From: Croceibacterium xixiisoli
Lineage (GTDB): Bacteria > Pseudomonadota > Alphaproteobacteria > Sphingomonadales > Sphingomonadaceae
NCBI RefSeq assembly: GCF_009827305.1
Contig: NZ_WTYJ01000002.1
Location: 62,001-126,000 of the forward strand
Length of the DNA stretch: 64,000 bases
Direction: 5' to 3'
In this document: positions 59,656-64,000 of the stretch, in pieces
Numbering within the stretch: the stretch's first letter is position 1
Layout: every line of letters begins with the position of its first letter
Notes under the pieces: model-generated
What the model saw: the letters and a program-made list of their open reading frames with translations, nothing else
Told to the model about the DNA's origin: nothing
Database searches by the model: none
Made by a program: the position numbers and the translations under genes

Positions 59656-60695
59656 GCCTTCACTCCGGCGCCACGTGCGGGCGCAGCGTCGGGGTCCAGC
59701 GGCCAGCGTGGCCGCGCGGCGATATCCAGCGGATCGGGCGGGCTGCAGATGGCGATCCGTTCCAGTCCGGCCCAGGCGATCATCGCGGCATTGTCGGTGC
59801 ACAGCGCCAGCGGCGGGGCGACAAATCGCAAACCATGGCTGGCGGCCAATTGTTCCAGCGCGGCGCGGATGCTGCCATTGGCGGCAACGCCCCCGGCCAC
59901 CACCAGCGCCGTCACCGGTTCGCCCGGCATGCCGGCCAGCGCACGGGTCGTGCGGTCGATGATGCAGTCGACGGCCGCCTGCTGGAAACTGGCGGCGATA
60001 TCGGCGGCTTCATATTGCCCGCTGTCACGCGCGCGCATCACTGCGCTCTTCAGCCCGGCAAAGGAAAAATGCGGCTCCGCGCTGCCGAAAAGCGGGCGGG
60101 GCAGGGGCACCGCGCGCGGATCGCCCTGCGCGGCCAGCCGTTCCATCGCCGGCCCGCCGGGATATCCCAGGCCCAGCAGCTTGGCCGATTTGTCGAAAGC
60201 TTCGCCCAGCGCATCATCGATCGTGGTCGCGAGGCGCTTGTAGCGGCCCGGCGCATCGACACGCAGGATCTGGCAATGCCCTCCCGATACCAGCAGCAGC
60301 ACATAGGGATAGGTCAACGTGGCATCGGCCAGCCGGGGGCTCAGCGCATGGCCTTCCAGATGGTTGATCGCCAGCAGTGGCTTGCCCGTCGCCATGGCCA
60401 GCGCCTTGGCCGTCACCAGCCCGACCATCACCCCGCCGATCAGCCCGGGGCCGGCCGTGGCGGCGATGGCGTCGCAATCGTCCAGGCTCAGCTTCGCTTC
60501 GCCCAGCACCCGCGCGATCAGCGGCGTCAGTCGTTCGGCATGGGCGCGCGCGGCGATTTCCGGCACCACCCCGCCGAAGGGCGCATGCTCTTCATCCTGG
60601 GAGGCGATGGCCTGCGCCAGAATGCGCCGGTCAGACGTGACCAACGCTGCCGCAGTTTCGTCGCAGCTGCTTTCGATGCCCAGCACGGTCGCCAT
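59652..60695 (-). CDS. tsaD: tRNA N6-adenosine threonylcarbamoyltransferase TsaD
   Basis: A 347-residue ASKHA-fold protein of standard length. [16 protein letters not shown] is the start of the family, [13 protein letters not shown] follows, the metal-binding [10 protein letters not shown] holds two histidines, and [20 protein letters not shown] and [13 protein letters not shown] complete it. It transfers the threonylcarbamoyl group to A37 of tRNAs reading ANN codons with TsaB, TsaE and TsaC, none of which are here. The start is ATG 60695; the frame extending to 61535 is antisense to hemC. It is divergent from hemC with 48 bases between them. Confidence 0.97.
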   Translation of the reverse strand: MATVLGIESSCDETAAALVTSDRRILAQAIASQDEEHAPFGGVVPEIAARAHAERLTPLIARVLGEAKLSLDDCDAIAATAGPGLIGGVMVGLVTAKALAMATGKPLLAINHLEGHALSPRLADATLTYPYVLLLVSGGHCQILRVDAPGRYKRLATTIDDALGEAFDKSAKLLGLGYPGGPAMERLAAQGDPRAVPLPRPLFGSAEPHFSFAGLKSAVMRARDSGQYEAADIAASFQQAAVDCIIDRTTRALAGMPGEPVTALVVAGGVAANGSIRAALEQLAASHGLRFVAPPLALCTDNAAMIAWAGLERIAICSPPDPLDIAARPRWPLDPDAAPARGAGVKA

Positions 60696-60743
60696 GTGCG
60701 GGTTCCACTGGACGTAAATGGCTTTTAGAGCAAGACGGGCCTT

Positions 60744-61703
60744 ATGGCTGATACACCACTTCTCAAACTTGGCACCCGCAGTTCCCCCCTTGCCATGGCC
60801 CAGGCGCATGAAACTCGCGCCCGGCTTTGCGTCGCTCATGGCTGGCCGGAATCGGCCATTGCGCTGATCCCCGTGCTCGCCAGCGGCGATAAAATCCAGG
60901 ATCGCCCGCTCGCCGATATCGGCGGAAAGGCGCTCTGGACCAAGGAACTCGATCTCTGGCTGGCCGATGGCAGCATCGATGCCGCCGTCCATTCGCTCAA
61001 GGATGTCGAAACGCTGCGTCCGGCGGAACTTGCCATCGCGGCGGTGCTGCCGCGGGAAGACAAGCGCGACGTGCTGATCGGCGCGGCCAGCCTTGCCGAT
61101 CTGCCGTCCGGTGCGATCATCGGCACCAGCGCCCCGCGTCGCGCGGCCCAGGCGCTGCACGCGCGGCCCGATTGCCGCATCGTCAGCTTCCGGGGCAATG
61201 TCGCCACCCGGCTGGCCCGGTTGGAACAGGGGGAAGCGCATGCCACCTTCCTCGCCGCCGCCGGTCTGCGTCGGCTCGGCCACCCGCTGGCCGAACATCC
61301 CGGCGATGAAGGCACCGGTCATGCGCTGGCGGCCGCCGACTGGCTGCCCGCACCCTCGCAGGGGGCCATCGCCATCGAATGTCGGGCCGATGATGCCACC
61401 ACCCCCGCGCTGCTCGCCGCGATCGATCACGCGCCCAGCCGGGCGGAGGCAATGGCCGAACGCGCGCTGCTGGCGGCGCTGGGCGGCAATTGCCACAGCC
61501 CGATCGCCGTGTTGTGCGATCTGGACGGCGATCATCTGCAGCTGCGCGCGGCGTTGTTCAGTCCGGACGGCACAGACCGGGTCGAAGCATCGGCCCGCTT
61601 CGCCGTCAGTGACGGCCTCGCGCCGGCGCGGCTGGCCGAAGAACTGCTGGCCCGGGCAACGCCCGCGATTGCAGAGAATTTTTCCGGTCCCGCCGTTGCA
61701 TGA
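60744..61703 (+). CDS. hemC: Hydroxymethylbilane synthase (porphobilinogen deaminase)
   Basis: A 319-residue enzyme. [20 protein letters not shown] at the N terminus, [12 protein letters not shown] with the conserved acidic site, [14 protein letters not shown], and the cofactor-attachment cysteine in [11 protein letters not shown] are all present. It joins four porphobilinogen molecules into hydroxymethylbilane for heme and siroheme. The ATG is the expected start. Its stop overlaps the start of hemD (ATGA), so the two consecutive pathway steps are coupled. Confidence 0.97.
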   Translation: MADTPLLKLGTRSSPLAMAQAHETRARLCVAHGWPESAIALIPVLASGDKIQDRPLADIGGKALWTKELDLWLADGSIDAAVHSLKDVETLRPAELAIAAVLPREDKRDVLIGAASLADLPSGAIIGTSAPRRAAQALHARPDCRIVSFRGNVATRLARLEQGEAHATFLAAAGLRRLGHPLAEHPGDEGTGHALAAADWLPAPSQGAIAIECRADDATTPALLAAIDHAPSRAEAMAERALLAALGGNCHSPIAVLCDLDGDHLQLRAALFSPDGTDRVEASARFAVSDGLAPARLAEELLARATPAIAENFSGPAVA

Positions 61704-62404
61704 CCACGCTCTGGGTGATCCGCCCGCAACCCGGTTGCGCGGACACCGTGGCCGCCGCCCGGGCGCTGGGGCTGACCGCGCAGGCGCTGCCGCTGTTCCA
61801 TATCGGTGCCCGTGACTGGCAGCCCCCTGATCCGGGTGAGATCGACGGCCTGCTGCTCGGCAGTGCCAACGCCCTGCGGCATGCCGGCGATGCGATCCAT
61901 CGCTTCGCGGGCAAGCCGGCCTGGTGCGTCGGCCAGGCTACGGCAGATGCTGCCCGGGCGGCCGGGCTGACTGTGGCCGCAATCGGCGTGGGGGGATTGC
62001 AGCAGGTGCTTGACGCCTGCCCGCCATCACTACACCTGCTGCGGCTCGCGGGGGAGGATCACATCGATCTGATCGTGCCCCCCGCCATCCGCATCACCAC
62101 GCGCATCGTGTATGGCAGTCAGGCTTTGTCGCTAAATGGTCATGCGGCGGCCCAAATCGGTGCCGGGGCGGTGGTGGCGCTGCATTCTGCGCAGGCAGCG
62201 CGTCATCTCGCGCGCGAATGTGACCGGCTTGGCCTGCCGCGATCGGCGGTTGCACTGGTTGCACTGGGCCCCCGGATTGCGGCGGCGGCGGGCCCCGGCT
62301 GGGCCGCCGTCCGCGCGGCCGATCACCCGCGCGACGCCGCGCTCTTGGCTTTGGCGCGTCAGATGTGTCATGACGCTGCGGCAAGACACAGCGATCCGGG
62401 CTAG
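61700..62404 (+). CDS. hemD: Uroporphyrinogen-III synthase
   Basis: A 234-residue protein. Sequence conservation in HemD is low, but the N terminus [20 protein letters not shown] and the domain pattern [30 protein letters not shown] and [14 protein letters not shown] fit, as does translational coupling to hemC. It closes hydroxymethylbilane with ring-D inversion to uroporphyrinogen III. The protein is slightly short compared with some relatives but covers both lobes. Confidence 0.92.
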   Translation: MTTLWVIRPQPGCADTVAAARALGLTAQALPLFHIGARDWQPPDPGEIDGLLLGSANALRHAGDAIHRFAGKPAWCVGQATADAARAAGLTVAAIGVGGLQQVLDACPPSLHLLRLAGEDHIDLIVPPAIRITTRIVYGSQALSLNGHAAAQIGAGAVVALHSAQAARHLARECDRLGLPRSAVALVALGPRIAAAAGPGWAAVRAADHPRDAALLALARQMCHDAAARHSDPG

Positions 62405-62434
62405 CCGGCTCGTCCGGGCGCGACGAAGGGTAAT

Positions 62435-63364
62435 ATGGAAGATTATCAATCCTTTCCCAAGGAAAGCACCCAACGCCCAGGGCGGTTCCGGGCGCTGATC
62501 GTCGTCATTCTGGCCGCCTTCCTGCTCGGGATCGCAGCCGCCTGGCTGATCGCCCGCTCGGTCGATCTGCCTGATTGGGACATGTTCCGTTTCCGCCAGG
62601 AAGCCCCCGCTCCGCTACAGCCCAACGTGCCGCTCACCGCCATCGCCCCCGTCGTCGTTCCGCCAGTCCCCGGCGATGAAGTCCGCCGCGCCACCGTCGC
62701 CGTAGAACGCGTCGCCGAACAACAAGGCGGTATAGATCAACGGGTTGCGGCCATGGAGCAGCGGCTTGCGCGGCTCGATCTGCAGTCCCAGGCGGCGGCC
62801 GGAAATGCCGCCCGCGCCGAAGGTCTGTTGATTTCCTTCGCCACCCGCCGCGCCATCGAACGCGGTGCGCCGCTCGGCTACCTGTCCGATCAACTGCGCC
62901 TGCGCTTCGGCGATTCCCGCCCCAACGCCGTGCGCACGGTGATCGACGCTTCGCAAAATCCCATCACGCTGGACCAGCTGATCGCCCGGCTCGACGGGCT
63001 GGTCGCGGTGCTGGTGAAGGCGCCCGCCAATGAATCCGCCGGCGCCTGGCTGTCCCGCGAATTGGGCGAATTGTTCGTCGTCCGCCGCGAAGACGCCCCG
63101 TCACCCGCCGCCAACCGTCGGCTGGAACGGGCGCGGATGTTCATCGAAAGCGGCCGGACAGAGGCGGCCGTGGCGGAAATCCGCCATCTTCCCAATGCGG
63201 AAGAAGCGCAGAGCTGGATCGCCGACGCCGAACGTTATGCCGCCGCCCAGCGTGCGCTCGATCTGCTGGAAACCACCGCCATCCTCGAACCGCGCGAACT
63301 GCGCGACGGCAGCGGCAACCGCATCGAACAGCTGAGCCCCGGCGCACCCGGTCTGGGAGACTAG
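62435..63364 (+). CDS. Mitofilin/HemX-like inner-membrane protein
   Basis: A 309-residue protein: a short cytoplasmic N terminus, one membrane helix (RALIVVILAAFLLGIAAAWL), then a periplasmic coiled-coil and helical region (ATVAVERVAEQQGGIDQRVA; MEQRLARLDLQSQAAAGNA). The C-terminal part (FVVRREDAPSPAANRRLERA, LPNAEEAQSWIADAERYAA) is the mitofilin-like domain typically encoded after hemD in alphaproteobacteria. In these bacteria Mic60-like proteins shape membranes. Its TAG stop overlaps the stop of the convergent lipase gene: the bases CTAG at 63361-63364 serve both. Confidence 0.85.
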   Translation: MEDYQSFPKESTQRPGRFRALIVVILAAFLLGIAAAWLIARSVDLPDWDMFRFRQEAPAPLQPNVPLTAIAPVVVPPVPGDEVRRATVAVERVAEQQGGIDQRVAAMEQRLARLDLQSQAAAGNAARAEGLLISFATRRAIERGAPLGYLSDQLRLRFGDSRPNAVRTVIDASQNPITLDQLIARLDGLVAVLVKAPANESAGAWLSRELGELFVVRREDAPSPAANRRLERARMFIESGRTEAAVAEIRHLPNAEEAQSWIADAERYAAAQRALDLLETTAILEPRELRDGSGNRIEQLSPGAPGLGD

Positions 63365-64000
63365 AACTCCCCGCAATTGCTCGGTGCTGGATACCGGGCG
63401 AAGCGGGCGCCGATCCAGTCGAGAACGGTTTTGGCCTCGGTCCGCGCGACCGTGGAGTGTTCGCCATTTTCGAAGGAGAAGTAGCTGATTTTCTTGCCTT
63501 GCGCGCAGGCTGCGCGAGCGAAATCCTCCACCACTGCGGGTGCCACGATCACATCGCGCAGCCCGGTGGCGATCAGGGCGGGGACGGGGATCGCGGCGGG
63601 GGAGGGGCTGTTTTGCCGCATCAATTGGCCCCAGGGTTCCACGGACGCCAGATCCAGCCGGCGGATCGCGCGCTGCACTGCCAATATGCCGATGATGGTG
63701 CCCAGGCGCGGCTTGGCGTCGAATTGCACGCAATTGTTGTCGGCCAGCCGGGTCATGACATTCTGGGTCTGCCGCGAACCGAAGGTCGACATCGGCGCGC
63801 CATAATAGCGGGACCAGGCGGTGGCGGTGTAGGACGTCAGCAGCGCGCGCACGCGGGCATCGCTGCCTTCCTGGAAATTGCGCGGCAGATCGGTCGGCGG
63901 CACGATCGCGGCGATGCCGACCAACTGCAGATCCGGCGCATAGTCGCGCCACAATTGCCCGGTCCAGAGCGCTGCGTGTCCGCCCTGGGATTCGCCCCAC
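63361..64000 (-). CDS. Alpha/beta hydrolase of the secretory lipase type, 5' part missing
   Basis: A partial gene that runs off the right edge; 213 codons are visible, the last before the edge being W of WGESQGGHAALW. GESQGG is the nucleophile elbow G-x-S-x-G with the catalytic serine. The downstream VPALIATGLRDVIVAPAVVE supplies the acid (Asp) and FENGEHSTVARTEA the histidine. This is the LIP/secretory lipase layout. A signal peptide would be in the missing part. The substrate is unknown. An internal TTG at 63954 is not a likely start, because homology continues upstream of it. Confidence 0.8.
   Translation of the reverse strand, partial: WGESQGGHAALWTGQLWRDYAPDLQLVGIAAIVPPTDLPRNFQEGSDARVRALLTSYTATAWSRYYGAPMSTFGSRQTQNVMTRLADNNCVQFDAKPRLGTIIGILAVQRAIRRLDLASVEPWGQLMRQNSPSPAAIPVPALIATGLRDVIVAPAVVEDFARAACAQGKKISYFSFENGEHSTVARTEAKTVLDWIGARFARYPAPSNCGEF

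Overview
The window looks like chromosomal DNA of a GC-rich alphaproteobacterium of the order Sphingomonadales (Novosphingobium/Sphingobium-like). The reasons are a ferC-ferB-ferA ferulate locus and a six-gene hydroxyacetophenone (acetovanillone-type) operon like those known from Sphingobium sp. SYK-6, an HWE-kinase bacteriophytochrome next to a single-domain response regulator with an EcfG-like promoter box, and the housekeeping order gpsA/tsaD/hemC/hemD/mitofilin-like. This is inferred from gene content and not proven by a marker gene. No rRNA, tRNA, CRISPR array or complete insertion sequence was seen.

Positions 1-14.4 kb, all on the + strand, form a capsule or exopolysaccharide locus. It starts with the end of an inositol-1-phosphate synthase gene and a nucleotidyltransferase resembling CTP:inositol-1-phosphate cytidylyltransferase. 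An ABC-type capsule exporter follows (KpsE-, KpsM-, KpsT- and KpsD/Wza-like), with three glycosyltransferase genes, a beta-sandwich protein, a coiled-coil protein and two tandem FkbM methyltransferases. Most genes overlap by 1-4 bases. The KpsT homologue carries an extra C-terminal half. Part of the region is visibly richer in A and T than the rest of the window.

Positions 14.7-21.9 kb (- strand) hold a tightly coupled six-gene operon: a split PEP-synthase-like phosphotransferase, a three-part biotin-dependent carboxylase and a HAD phosphatase. This matches the AcvABCDEF logic for 4-hydroxyacetophenone and acetovanillone: phosphorylate the phenol, carboxylate the acetyl methyl group, remove the phosphate. 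The biotin carboxylase gene carries an in-frame palindromic repeat.

Positions 22-27.8 kb hold three acyltransferase-3 proteins, a Wzy/ligase-like membrane protein and a CDP-alcohol phosphotransferase, probably for a second surface glycan or lipid. Positions 27.9-31.4 kb hold an AraC regulator divergent from a LigW/gamma-resorcylate-decarboxylase-like amidohydrolase and a CaiB/BaiF CoA-transferase, with an overlooked 56-residue Cys/His-rich gene abutting it. Positions 31.5-39.7 kb are mostly small enzymes and secreted proteins of unknown role (GFA, barstar-like, aldo/keto reductase, two secreted paralogue-type proteins, MBL-fold lipoprotein, GST).

Positions 39.8-45.6 kb hold acetyl-CoA synthetase and the ferulate locus: MarR regulator FerC, a candidate operator, feruloyl-CoA hydratase/lyase and an ADP-forming feruloyl-CoA synthetase. 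Positions 45.7-57 kb hold a TonB-like protein, a membrane GT2, an acyl-CoA dehydrogenase, the phytochrome kinase and response regulator, an HHH protein with a tiny membrane protein upstream, an OmpA-like protein and a VWA lipoprotein. Positions 57-64 kb hold a flippase, gpsA, tsaD, hemC, hemD, a mitofilin-like protein and the 3' part of a secreted lipase-like gene. No gene-free stretch exceeds about 300 bases.
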